Positions 11,483-20,011 of a stretch of DNA of 64,000 nt are shown here, piece by piece. The number at the start of each line of letters is the position of its first letter. The stretch's first letter is position 1. This DNA is from Volvox africanus (taxonomy: Eukaryota > Chlorophyta > Chlorophyceae > Chlamydomonadales > Volvocaceae), in NCBI GenBank assembly GCA_030268105.1, contig BSDZ01000010.1:4254001-4318000 (forward strand), read 5' to 3'. The notes below the pieces were generated by a model. The model ran no database searches. It worked only from the letters and a program-made list of their open reading frames with translations, and was not told the origin of the DNA. A program made the position numbers and the translations under genes.

Positions 11483-12389
11483 TATTTGGCATGTTACCAT
11501 TATACATCGCAGCATCGCATCATGGCTGATCCGCCTAGCATGCATGAAATCCCGAACAATCGAGAAGTGCATTATGCTCGTGCTACGGAACAATAAGTAA
11601 TATTATTTGGTATAATATTACTTCATTGCAGCACACGTTGAGAGCACCGCACTTGTCACGATACATGCCTTGCAACCGAATATCGTTATTCGGACCCTTG
11701 CATCATGCGAATGCCGGAAAGGCTTATCGGTTGTTATATGTGGACATTGCCTATACGCAGTAGGGTTGTCACACTCAGGATCGGCCTCCTAGTGTGAATC
11801 GTACGGCGTCGTGATGCTGCGAGTATAACAGATGCGAGGACGGCTAAGTAAGACAAGACATTTGATACCGGAGAACACTTGTGTGTTCAACACTACTATT
11901 GCTAAACGGTCTCTTCTACTTAGCCCGAGCTAAGCCTGAACTTCACTTATCACCGCCGCGTGATGATTACTTGTCATTCTTCCTTCTTTATATTTATTTA
12001 TTACTTTATCTCTTAAATCTTGGCTATATGCTCGCATCAAATTATTTTATCTTTTTTTTCCAAGCCTTCAATATACACCATTTATCCTCGTAACTCAATC
12101 GGGTTAGCTATACCATTTATTTTTTTAACTTACACAAAGTGTATTACAGACTCTATAGCCTGCGCTATTATAGTCTGGAATTGTCTTGCTTCCGGCGCTG
12201 ACGGTGATTTCGTCCATTGCATCGCTTCGATCTGTATTGCTGTAAGTTATATCTCTTCTTGTCTTGAAGTCTTCCGCTGTCTTTGTTTGCTCTCGCTTGC
12301 CTTGCTGTACTTGCAAGTGCTCGTGCATCGGTGTTGAAAGCCTTCAGATGCGCAGATACTTATGAGCAAATACGAAGGAGAGGTACAAC
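11483..12389 (+). repeat. Family A LTR of A0, 5'-truncated, with foreign insert
   Basis: Directly abuts the preceding LTR. It begins inside the LTR at the GGCATGTT motif, about 135 bp after the normal LTR start, and runs to the terminal GTACAACA at 12389. It is interrupted by a 211-bp AT-rich insert (11974-12184) flanked by CTTG on both sides. It is more diverged than the other A LTRs. Confidence 0.85.
11974..12184 (-). pseudogene. IS630-type transposase 5' end with upstream region, bacterial-like
   Basis: On the minus strand an ATG at 12037 opens 21 codons starting MRAYSQDLRDKVINKYKEG, the typical N terminus of IS630-family (Tc1/mariner-like) transposases, the start of the helix-turn-helix that binds the element ends. 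About 145 bp of AT-rich upstream sequence precedes it. The insert stops after codon 21 where LTR sequence resumes. Four-base CTTG copies flank it (11970-11973 and 12185-12188). IS630 elements duplicate TA, so this looks like capture of a bacterial fragment at a break rather than transposition. Only 21 residues support the family call. Confidence 0.6.
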
Positions 12390-12855
12390 AAATTGGTATC
12401 GAGACAGGTTCGTTGCCTAACTGTCTCTTTGTGTCAAATCGGAAGTAGGTTCTTCCTATAGCGAGTTCCAGTGACGAACCACGTGGACCACTAGATACTT
12501 TTGCCAAAGACCTAGGCCGCGCCGTATTGGACGCCGCTGCTTCCGGTTTGTAATCGTTTAATTGCTTTTGTCTAGATTGCTGCACTTGTTGTGTAAGTGT
12601 ACACTCTGAGTCGCAGGTAATCTCAGCGCTCCGGTGTTGCTTGCCGCGGCAACTGAGGCCAGCTTCCGTCCGGACCAGTTGGCGACTCTCATCACCCAAA
12701 CTACGGAGATTAGGACTCAGCTGGGCAAGTACTTGCTGAGTTTACTGAATCTCCTCAAGAGTACTGTCGGTAGGCTCACCGAATCGTTTGTACTCTTGCT
12801 TTTGCGATAGAAGTCGGCTTCTATTACGCAAATCTAGGGTATTGCTTCGTGTTCC
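12390..12855 (+). other. A0 leader with primer-binding site and possible Gag N-terminal exons
   Basis: TGGTATCGAGAC just after the LTR is the primer-binding site; it resembles the plant initiator-Met site (TGGTATCAGAGC) with changes. Further down, two stretches stay open and keep their protein sequence relative to A3 (SSSDEPRGPLDTFA at about 12464-12505 and RPDQLATLITQTTEIRTQLG at about 12673-12732), separated by a GT...AG gap. The first stretch here has ATA instead of ATG. Confidence 0.6.
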
Positions 12856-13841
12856 ATGTCCGTGGAACGCGACGATACGCCGCTCACTAGCTTAGCAAGC
12901 CAACCCAAATTCGATGTGGCTGCTAGAGCTCCGGATAGAGGCCTTGAGACTGTTGGCATGCGAGCCACTCAAGAGCCCCTTGTCCTTCAGACCCCTGCCC
13001 ACTTAATTGTGCCGCGTTCAGCAGTTAATACGAATATGGACAACACTGCTGGACCACAGGTTCTGCCATTACCTCAATTGCAAGGGCACGCTGCCATCCC
13101 TGAGGTGATGAGATTGACAATTCCCGTTCCTAGGCTTAAAATCTCGCTGAGTGAAAAGACACCAGGCCCAAGCATAGCTGATGCAACTCGTGCATATGTG
13201 CGTGACGCTACAGAGTATCTCCAGGCTGTTCATGGTGTCGATAATGATGGTATCAGGTGTCTCTTCGTTGGTAACACCCTCTAGGGCTCAGCGAAGGACT
13301 GGTATCACAAATGGACCACCGCCCAGATCGAATATACTTTTGACGAGTTGATTGCCGCTCTGCTCTCACGGTTCGCTACTGAGGTGCAAGCACGCGATGT
13401 GGAGGCTCGTAAGGTTTTGGCGGCCGGTAGCTACCACATGCGTCGGGATGAAAATGTACCTGCGTACCAGTCACGCTTCGAAGCACTAGTGACCCCCATT
13501 GCTGACCTCACCAAGAATGAGCGTGTCTTTTGGTTTAAGCGAGGCCTGACGAAACTTTTGGCTAAATGGTGCGCTACTGACTTGTCTGGGGTGCCGTTCA
13601 AGTCGTACGACGCCTTGGTCACATTTGCTAAGGGTACGGAGATACGACTCCTTGCTGGTGAAGAAGAAGTCAAGTCTGCCCCTGGTGCAAATGCCGTGCA
13701 AGTGCAGGATCCGCTTGGGGAAGCTGTGGCTCTAGACCAGGAACTTGGAGCGACTCGCCCCGCGCCTACTGCCACGATGCGACGCAGCAACCGGCAACGC
13801 AAGGCACGCGGGGGCGCTAGCTCAGGTGTCTGTCCGCTGAT
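12856..13841 (+). pseudogene. A0 gag, one nonsense codon, 3' end deleted
   Basis: Matches the Gag of A2 and A3 from its ATG (MSVERDDTP) through the capsid-like part (FDELIAALLSRFATEVQARD). The codon GAG of the GNTLEG segment is TAG at 13282-13284. After GGASSGV the sequence jumps, at about 13835, to the last part of pol, so the zinc knuckle, protease, RT, RNase H and most of integrase are deleted. Confidence 0.88.
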
Positions 13842-14174
13842 ATGACCATTCACCCCACGTTTCACGTATCACTTGTCCGTCCTTATCGTGGTACAGAACC
13901 CGTCCCTGAGCCTGCTAACGCCCCTGCAGCGATTGAACCAGTTCCCGAGACCTGGATCGCTGGTAAACAGAAGTTTTACGATGTGGAGCGGCTGTTAGAT
14001 TATCGCGCACGTCGTGTGGGCCGACACCGATGTAAGCGGACAGTACACGAGTGCTTGGTCAAGTGGACAGGTTACACCAGCGAGCACAACTCGTGGGAAC
14101 CGGCACGCAACTTCTCGCAGGACATGAAGCCTCTGCTCGAAGAAGCCCGCAAACGTGCCACGCAAGCCCAATGA
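13842..14174 (+). pseudogene. A0 pol C terminus with chromodomain
   Basis: Starts at MTIHPTFHVSLVRPYRG, the end of the integrase C-terminal region (GPY/F neighbourhood), then a chromodomain with CLVKWTGYTSEHNSWEP and the tail KPLLEEARKRATQAQ. Chromodomains of chromovirus integrases steer insertion toward marked chromatin. It is a deletion remnant joined to gag. Confidence 0.88.
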
Positions 14175-14233
14175 CCCCTGCAGTCGATGCTGTATGAAGC
14201 AGTGAGGACGCTGCATACGGGAGGGGGGATAAT

Positions 14234-14418
14234 TTTTGTGCTACGGTTCGTTTCCCGCCGATGTGTAGGTCAATGCGATGCTACAAGGTGGTGTGCTGTC
14301 TTGATGAATGCATGACGAATATGAATGATCTTGCATGACATCAATGTATTTGCATACATATATATATATATATATTTATATATTTATATATTTATGGCAT
14401 GTTACCATTATACATCGC
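14234..14418 (+). repeat. A0 3' LTR, truncated, with TA tract
   Basis: Follows the polypurine tract. The first bases are mutated (TTTTGTGC instead of TGTTGTGC). It carries a degenerate hairpin 1 (ATGTAT TTGC ATACAT), an expanded TA/TATTTA tract at about 14357-14393, and ends just after GGCATGTTACCATTATACATCG, where B2 sequence starts. Confidence 0.8.
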
Positions 14419-16064
14419 TCAACCAACGACAAGCCAGATGGATGGAGTATCTATCTCGTTTCGACTGTACATGGGAGTATATCGCCAGCAGAATCAATAT
14501 TGCTGACGCCCTCAGTCGACATCCATCGCTACATGCTGCGATTCTGGCAGCACCGGTTACTCGTTCGCGCAGTCAGGAGGTGCCAATGGCAGCGGACCTT
14601 GCGCAGCGACTCAAGGCGGCGTATGAAGTGGATCCATGGTTTGCTTCGTCAAGTAATGTGGAACATCTGCACAAGCGCAACGATTTGTGGCTGCGGATGG
14701 ATGGCTTGACCATGCAAATTGTCGTGCCAAACGACGACGCTTTGCACTATGATATTCTTGCTTGGTTCCACGAGGACCCGTTAGCAGGACATCCTGGAAG
14801 CACGTGATTGGCAGAGCTAGTATGACGCTCGTTTTGGTGGCCGCCCGTGGTGAAGGATGCGGAAAACTTCATGCAAAGGTGCAGTTTATGTCAGAGCAAC
14901 AAAGCACTATCCGGTAAGGGCCAGGGTTTATTACAACCTTTACCTATACCAGATGCCTCTTGGGAAAGTGTTTCAATGGACTTCGTAGTCGCACCAAAAC
15001 TGAGGGGGGATACGACTCAGTGTTCGTGATGGTCGATCGCTTGACCAAGATGGTTCACGTAGCCCCCTGCACCTCGTCTTGCACCGCTGAGCAAACAGCC
15101 CGATTATTTTTTGATAACGTGGTCCAATTGCATGGCGTTCCTAAAAATGTGATATCCGATCACGGCGGTCAATTCACGTCTAAGTTTTGGGAAGCGCTAT
15201 GTGAACTTGTCGGTATGCGCGTTCATTTGAGCACAGCATATCATCCCCAATCCGATGGACAAACAGAACGCACAAATCGCACGCTGGGCGACATGTTGAG
15301 GAATTTCGCGGGGCGCACACCCTCTGTTTGGGATACATTTCTGACTTCGGCAGAATTCAATCTTAACAACGCTGTTGATCGCTCTACAGGTCAAAGCCCT
15401 TTCCTTCTGAATTACGGATCCATCCTGCGCTACCCGTGTGGCGAGAGTTGGAGGTAAATATCCCAGCGGCTAAAACCTTTGCCAAGTCGTTCCTATCCCG
15501 CATGACAGACGCGAAGGCATGTTTGGACGCGGCACAACAACGGACGATGGACTACTATAATAAATCCAAACGAGACATAACATTTTTGGTGGGACAAATG
15601 GTACTATTGAGCACTAAGAACTTGCATTCGCTCGCCGATGGTTCCCAAAAATTACTACCTCGCTGGATTGGTCCTTAACCCGTTGTTCGCATGGTAGGGA
15701 ATGTAGCTGTGGAGCTATCCCTACCCTCTGACATGAATATTCATCCCACATTTCATATCTCCCTCATCCGTCCTTATCGCGGCACAGCGCCTGTTACAAA
15801 CGACACCGATGCCCCTGCAGTAATGGACTCCGGTCCTGACACCTGGATCGCAGGCAAGCAAAAGGTGTATGATGTGGAGCAAATATTGGATTATCGGGTT
15901 CGTCATATAGGTTGGCAGCGATGAAAGCGGAAGGTGCACGAATATCTGGTCAAGTGGACTGGCTATTCTAGCGAGCACAACTCGTGGGAGCCGACACGTA
16001 ACTTCTCGCCAGAAATGAAGCCCCTGTTGGAGGAAGCTCGTCTACGTGCCACGCAGACCCAATG
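14419..16064 (+). pseudogene. Ty3/gypsy B2 pol fragment (RNase H end, integrase, chromodomain)
   Basis: Starts at the RQARWMEYL segment of RNase H and runs through the H2C2 integrase zinc region (CSLCQSNKALSG), catalytic segments SMDF..., SDHGGQF and TERTNR, and the C-terminal region. Breaks: stop and indels near 14807-14847, a frameshift near 15000, another near 15430, a stop at about 15678, and a TGA at 15922-15924 before the chromodomain (HEYLVKWTGYSSEHNSWEP). The tail ends at TGA 16062-16064. The pre-chromodomain TGA is shared with B1. Confidence 0.9.
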
Positions 16065-16212
16065 ATCTTTGCAGTCGATGCTGTTCGATGCAGCGAGGAC
16101 GCTGCATACGGGAGGGGGGATAGTTGTTGTACGCCGGTTCGATTACCGTTCACACCGAAATAGGCCGCAATACATTCGAGCATTATGAAGCATGATATAA
16201 ATATATTAGCAT

Positions 16213-16230
16213 GATATACTCGTGTATATC
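16213..16230 (+). promoter_or_regulatory. LTR hairpin 1 of family B, TCGT loop
   Basis: Arms GATATAC and GTATATC around TCGT, upstream of a GCATGTT motif as in family A but with a different stem sequence. Confidence 0.65.
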
Positions 16231-16506
16231 TAGCTAATCATGCATGTTACATTATCATGTACGACATTGCGCTGTCGGTCAACATATTTGACTCGAGGCT
16301 GATAATTAATGTGCGACCTATCTATTGGCATAATATATCACGTAATAATACTTTAAATATTATTACCTCATCCGTGTCATAAACCATACGAGTATGTGAG
16401 AATGCGACGATCGGAATCCAGTGAGACCTGTACTGCAGATTGGTATCACGTGATAGGTGCGAGGACGGCCGCCTAGAGACCGAAGTCGGCTCGACGCTAC
16501 TTTGGA

Positions 16507-16526
16507 TTAAGTACTCGTGTACTTAA
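16507..16526 (+). promoter_or_regulatory. LTR hairpin 2 of family B, TCGT loop
   Basis: Arms TTAAGTAC and GTACTTAA around TCGT, 302 bp before the LTR end. The family A counterpart is at 301 bp with a different stem. Confidence 0.7.
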
Positions 16527-16809
16527 CACAACCTAGTTCGTATACATACGTTTTATGCATTTATATTCGGCCTGAGCTATTCCAGCATACCATCTTCAGC
16601 CGGATGATGAACATTGCCCGCGGGGTCTGACGGCCGACTACCAATTTGTAAACGAAGACTATTGTAAGTTGGATCTTTCCTTATTGTTGAGTCTTCCACT
16701 GTCACTTTACTTGCATTGGATCGCCTTGCTGTTCGTAAGCACGGCGTGCACTTAGCTAACACCCAGACGTGCAGATTCAGTGCATGATTGAAGAAGGAAG
16801 GATACAACA

Positions 16810-16854
16810 GCATCTGCATTGTAGGCAACCTTCAACCGCTCCGCGAGGTCCGTC
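16810..16854 (-). pseudogene. 45-bp family A pol scrap
   Basis: Nearly identical to 20898-20945, the RNase H-integrase spacer of A1 (TDLAERLKVAYNADA). It is the target sequence left beside the B2 LTR and ends where GC-rich sequence starts. Confidence 0.8.
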
Positions 16855-17005
16855 GCGATCATGGGAAGGGGACGTAGGCCGTCGCCCGCAGGCTGCAGCG
16901 CCCTGCCGAGAGGGGGTCCTATCAGGGAGACAAGGCTTAGGGGAGGCGGCGGATCAGTGCCAGCCTAGGGTGCCTGCACCACTTGAGGCCCCGTGCTGGG
17001 AATCT

Positions 17006-19246
17006 ATGCACTTCACCACTGACGCATTTGCCCTGCCAGACCCACTTCCGCCCCCTGTGCTTTGGTCGCTCGCACAAGTGGACTATGTCGCTATGGCTGT
17101 AGAGCGCCGGTACTCCCTCCGTGGCATACTAGCGCACTCTCTCCTGTCTCGGATAGGGGAGACACCAGACTCGGGCACGCTGCGGTGCGCTCCCAGCAGC
17201 TCCGACGCAGACCTGCCTGTCTGGACCGCGACCCATCTCATGTCGTTCCTCCCCGCCGTTGCCCGCTTCCTTGGCTGTCCCGTGCAGATGGTCCGCTGGG
17301 AGGAGCTTTATGCGAGCCTGGAGGACAGGCTGCAGCCGCGGCCACCGTCAGCCCCGCTGCAGCCCGGCAGGCCTCCGCTGCAGCCGCGACTGCCCTGCTA
17401 CCCGGCTCCTGTACCCCCCTCAGCGGGTCCGGTGGCGGTTGCTCCTGCCGCACCGGTGGCCTCCGCCTCATATGCCCCAGGCACGCCCCCACCCGATCCT
17501 CCTCAGCCTCCACGCAGGCCGCCTGGGTACCCGCCGGGTGAGCCGCCCGCTCCACCGCCGCCCCACTCCACTCCACCACCTCCGATCCACGCGGCTCTGG
17601 GCTCGCCTGATGAGTGCTCCGCACCCCATGCCACTGGCGTCGTGGACCTTGTGGGCGACCCGCAGCCCCGCCAGCCCGGCTGCATCGTGGCACCCATCTC
17701 GCCACACTGGATAGATATGAAAGGCGCTAGAGACTACGCACGGGCCTACGATGGGGCATCTGATGGTTTCACGGCCCTTAAGTCCCATGTGCTGAGTTAT
17801 GCCAAATGCGCCCTGTACCCGCTGACCCACGAGAAGCGAAAGGGTGCTGACTACTTGGAGGTCCTGCGCAAGTTGGTCTCTGACTTTCTTCCTGTCAACA
17901 CACCCCTCCGGAGCACATACACTCCTGAGGAGCTGGGCCGCGTGGTGGATCGTCACTACACACACTACATCGCACATGGTGGGGTGCATGCGGACCACTG
18001 GGGGCAGCAGGCTGCCGGAGGCGGCCAGGATCTCATCGCGTTCTGGCTAAAGGAGGTGCAGGCGCGTGTTCTCCCGAATGTGCAACGCCTGCAAAAGGAC
18101 TTCGACCAGTGGGCCTATCCCACTGGAGTGGAGCCCAACCTCGCAGTACCGGGCTTCAGTAACAAGTTTGAGAAGCTGGATGCCCAGCTGCACCCGGAGG
18201 TCCGCAAGGCCCAACGGTTCTTCGACACTGCGATTGCGGGGCATGACTTCCTGGTCCGGTGCAAGGAGGACATTCTCGCGGAGGACAAATGGAACGCGCT
18301 GACGATGGAGCAAGCTCTGCGATTCCTAAACGCCATGGTCAACGCCAAGGGTTCGGAGGGCCTGCTGCCACGCAGCACAGGCGGCACTGGTGGCGGGGGA
18401 TTGTGGGGAAATGCTGGCGGTGGAGCTGCTGGCAGTGCTGGTGGCACCACCGCCGGTGGCAGTGGCGGCGGTGGCGGCGGTCGCAACAAGATCATTACGG
18501 TGCCTGCGCATGTGCTAGTGCCCGCCAAGGGCAAGGGTGGAAAAGCAGGCGGTGGCGGCGGCAGCCCGCCCACCCCACCTGAGGGGAGCGGTGTCAGCAC
18601 TGAGGCTGCCGCCAAGGCCGACTTGGTCTGCCGCGAAGGTCAGTGGCAGGCGCACCAGCACAAGACTTGTCGGTTGCATGTCCTCGCACGGACGCCGCAC
18701 ACCCAGGCGGCATGCAAGGTCTCGGCATCACGGATCTCCACAGACCCCCAGGGGTTGTTCTGTGACATGTGCCGAAAGTTACAGGAGGCGCAGCAGGCGG
18801 GACAGGTGCCGCGGGATCTCTCTGGCAGCGTCGTGCAGGCGCAGCAGTTCTTGGCTCGGGCGGCGGCGCCCTCCATGGCAGTCACGATTGAACAGGCGCA
18901 GCTCCAGCGCATTGAGGACACACTCCAGAGCGTCCTCGCCATGCAGCAGCTCCCATCCTCGGCCGTCTCAGAGGTCGCCGCACCCGTGCAACCCGCAGCC
19001 CTGACTTGGCGCTCCCCTGCACCACCTGCCCCTCTGGTCGCCCCCTTCATTGCCCCCTCCCACGTCACGGCCACAGGGGTCCATGCCGGCCCGCCAGCCG
19101 CTGTCTACCGGCCCCCACACACACCACTACAGTCACCACTGATGCCGCCTCCACCTCCACACACGCACCCGCCCTGGCAACCGGGCACTTGGCCACTCAA
19201 TGCCGTCGCCCTGCCGGCTCCTCTGCGCCCGGCGACGCTGCAGTGA
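17006..19246 (+). CDS. Gag-like protein of the GC-rich retroelement
   Basis: The frame is open from the neighbouring LTR, so the first ATG inside the GC-rich block (17006, MHFTTDAFAL) is the more likely start, giving about 746 residues. Layout: an N-terminal globular part, a long proline-rich segment (about 120-210), a helical capsid-like part (YARAYDGASDGFTALKSHVL through QRFFDTAIAGHDFLV), a glycine-rich linker (GGGGG runs), a Cys/His cluster (CREGQWQAHQHKTCRLH) with FCDMC, and a proline-rich tail. The Cys/His cluster suggests nucleic-acid binding, but spacing is not a standard CCHC knuckle. I call it Gag because a protease-like frame follows. No close family recognised. Confidence 0.6.
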   Translation: MHFTTDAFALPDPLPPPVLWSLAQVDYVAMAVERRYSLRGILAHSLLSRIGETPDSGTLRCAPSSSDADLPVWTATHLMSFLPAVARFLGCPVQMVRWEELYASLEDRLQPRPPSAPLQPGRPPLQPRLPCYPAPVPPSAGPVAVAPAAPVASASYAPGTPPPDPPQPPRRPPGYPPGEPPAPPPPHSTPPPPIHAALGSPDECSAPHATGVVDLVGDPQPRQPGCIVAPISPHWIDMKGARDYARAYDGASDGFTALKSHVLSYAKCALYPLTHEKRKGADYLEVLRKLVSDFLPVNTPLRSTYTPEELGRVVDRHYTHYIAHGGVHADHWGQQAAGGGQDLIAFWLKEVQARVLPNVQRLQKDFDQWAYPTGVEPNLAVPGFSNKFEKLDAQLHPEVRKAQRFFDTAIAGHDFLVRCKEDILAEDKWNALTMEQALRFLNAMVNAKGSEGLLPRSTGGTGGGGLWGNAGGGAAGSAGGTTAGGSGGGGGGRNKIITVPAHVLVPAKGKGGKAGGGGGSPPTPPEGSGVSTEAAAKADLVCREGQWQAHQHKTCRLHVLARTPHTQAACKVSASRISTDPQGLFCDMCRKLQEAQQAGQVPRDLSGSVVQAQQFLARAAAPSMAVTIEQAQLQRIEDTLQSVLAMQQLPSSAVSEVAAPVQPAALTWRSPAPPAPLVAPFIAPSHVTATGVHAGPPAAVYRPPHTPLQSPLMPPPPPHTHPPWQPGTWPLNAVALPAPLRPATLQ

Positions 19247-20011
19247 TGCCCTCCCCAGCCATCCCAATGCCTTTTGCCGGGTACTCCGTCTTCCCCATCG
19301 GCGCCACTGTCGTGGAACGCATGCCCATGGGATTTCCTCAACTCCCCCGGGCTGCCGTGGCGGGGGCAGCGGGGGTGGCTCATGCTCTTCGCCCGCCCAC
19401 GGCCCCAGGCGCTGGCGATGCAACGGCCATGGCGACGATTCCAGAGCCCAGGTCCGAGCTAAGACCCGACGATTCCAGACTGGATGACATCCAAGGCTGG
19501 CTGTTGGCGGCCCTTGCTGGCCTGCACTCCCTTCGCCGCAGGGGGCTGTCTTCAGCCACGCTGCCGCCGCCATATGCCTCACCGGTGGCCGCAGCGGTCT
19601 CACACTCAAGTGCAGCGGCCCCCCTGTGCGTGGCTGCCCCGTTGCCGTACCTTCAGCAGAACTCAGCCGCGGAGGGACTGCTGGTGGAAGGGCAGCTACC
19701 ATCGGAGGTGTTGGTGGACACTGGCAGCGCAGTGGTCCTTGTTGCGCAGCGGCTGGCGGATCGTCTCGAGCTGCAGCTTGACCCAGACGGTGAGTTTGCG
19801 GTTACCACCGCTGCTGGCCATTCACACCTGAAGGGCTTGGTCGCTGGGGGGCTCCATGTGGTGTTTCGTGCCGGCACACCTGACGCGTTTCCTGCCAACG
19901 TCCCAGCACTAATGGTGGCCTATGCGGGCGCAGAGGCGTTTGAACTGCTGCTGGGTATGCCTGCGCTGGGCCCACATCAGTGCTACCTGGATATGGAGGA
20001 AGGACATGACT
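19006..20011 (+). CDS. Retropepsin-like region of the GC-rich retroelement, 3'-truncated
   Basis: Overlaps the Gag frame by about 240 bp in the -1 frame, the usual relation for programmed -1 frameshifting. After a proline/alanine-rich linker comes VDTGSAVVLVAQRLADRL (from about 19718), a retropepsin active site, and later ELLLGMPALGPHQCYLD, which resembles the second conserved protease part. The frame is interrupted at 20012 by antisense gypsy sequence, so the RT is missing. No clear slippery heptamer was identified. Confidence 0.65.

Larger units (their letters stand above)
16125..16809 (+). repeat. Family B LTR, complete (685 bp), 3' LTR of B2
   Basis: Starts TGTTGTACGCC right after the polypurine tract GGGAGGGGGGATAGT and ends GATACAACA. 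It contains inverted repeats at 16213-16230, 16342-16366 (9-bp arms GTAATAATA) and 16507-16526. It is followed by family A coding sequence on the other strand, so B2 entered an A copy. Confidence 0.88.
16855..20011 (+). mobile_element. GC-rich gag-protease fragment of an unrelated retroelement
   Basis: A block of visibly higher GC content and proline/alanine-rich coding than its neighbours, with two overlapping frames: a Gag-like protein and a retropepsin-like domain. No LTR, RT or integrase of this element is present. It is bounded on both sides by family A coding sequence (16854 and 20012), so both joins are breakpoints. The first 150 bp hold nothing recognised. Confidence 0.7.

Noticed and set aside
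14355..14400. TA-rich tract as a separate microsatellite locus
   Set aside because: It is an expanded form of the TATA-like stretch found in every family A LTR at this place.
18115..18615. Proline-rich minus-strand frame opposite the GC-rich Gag
   Set aside because: Shadow of Gly/Ala-rich coding on the plus strand in GC-rich DNA; no start context or domain.
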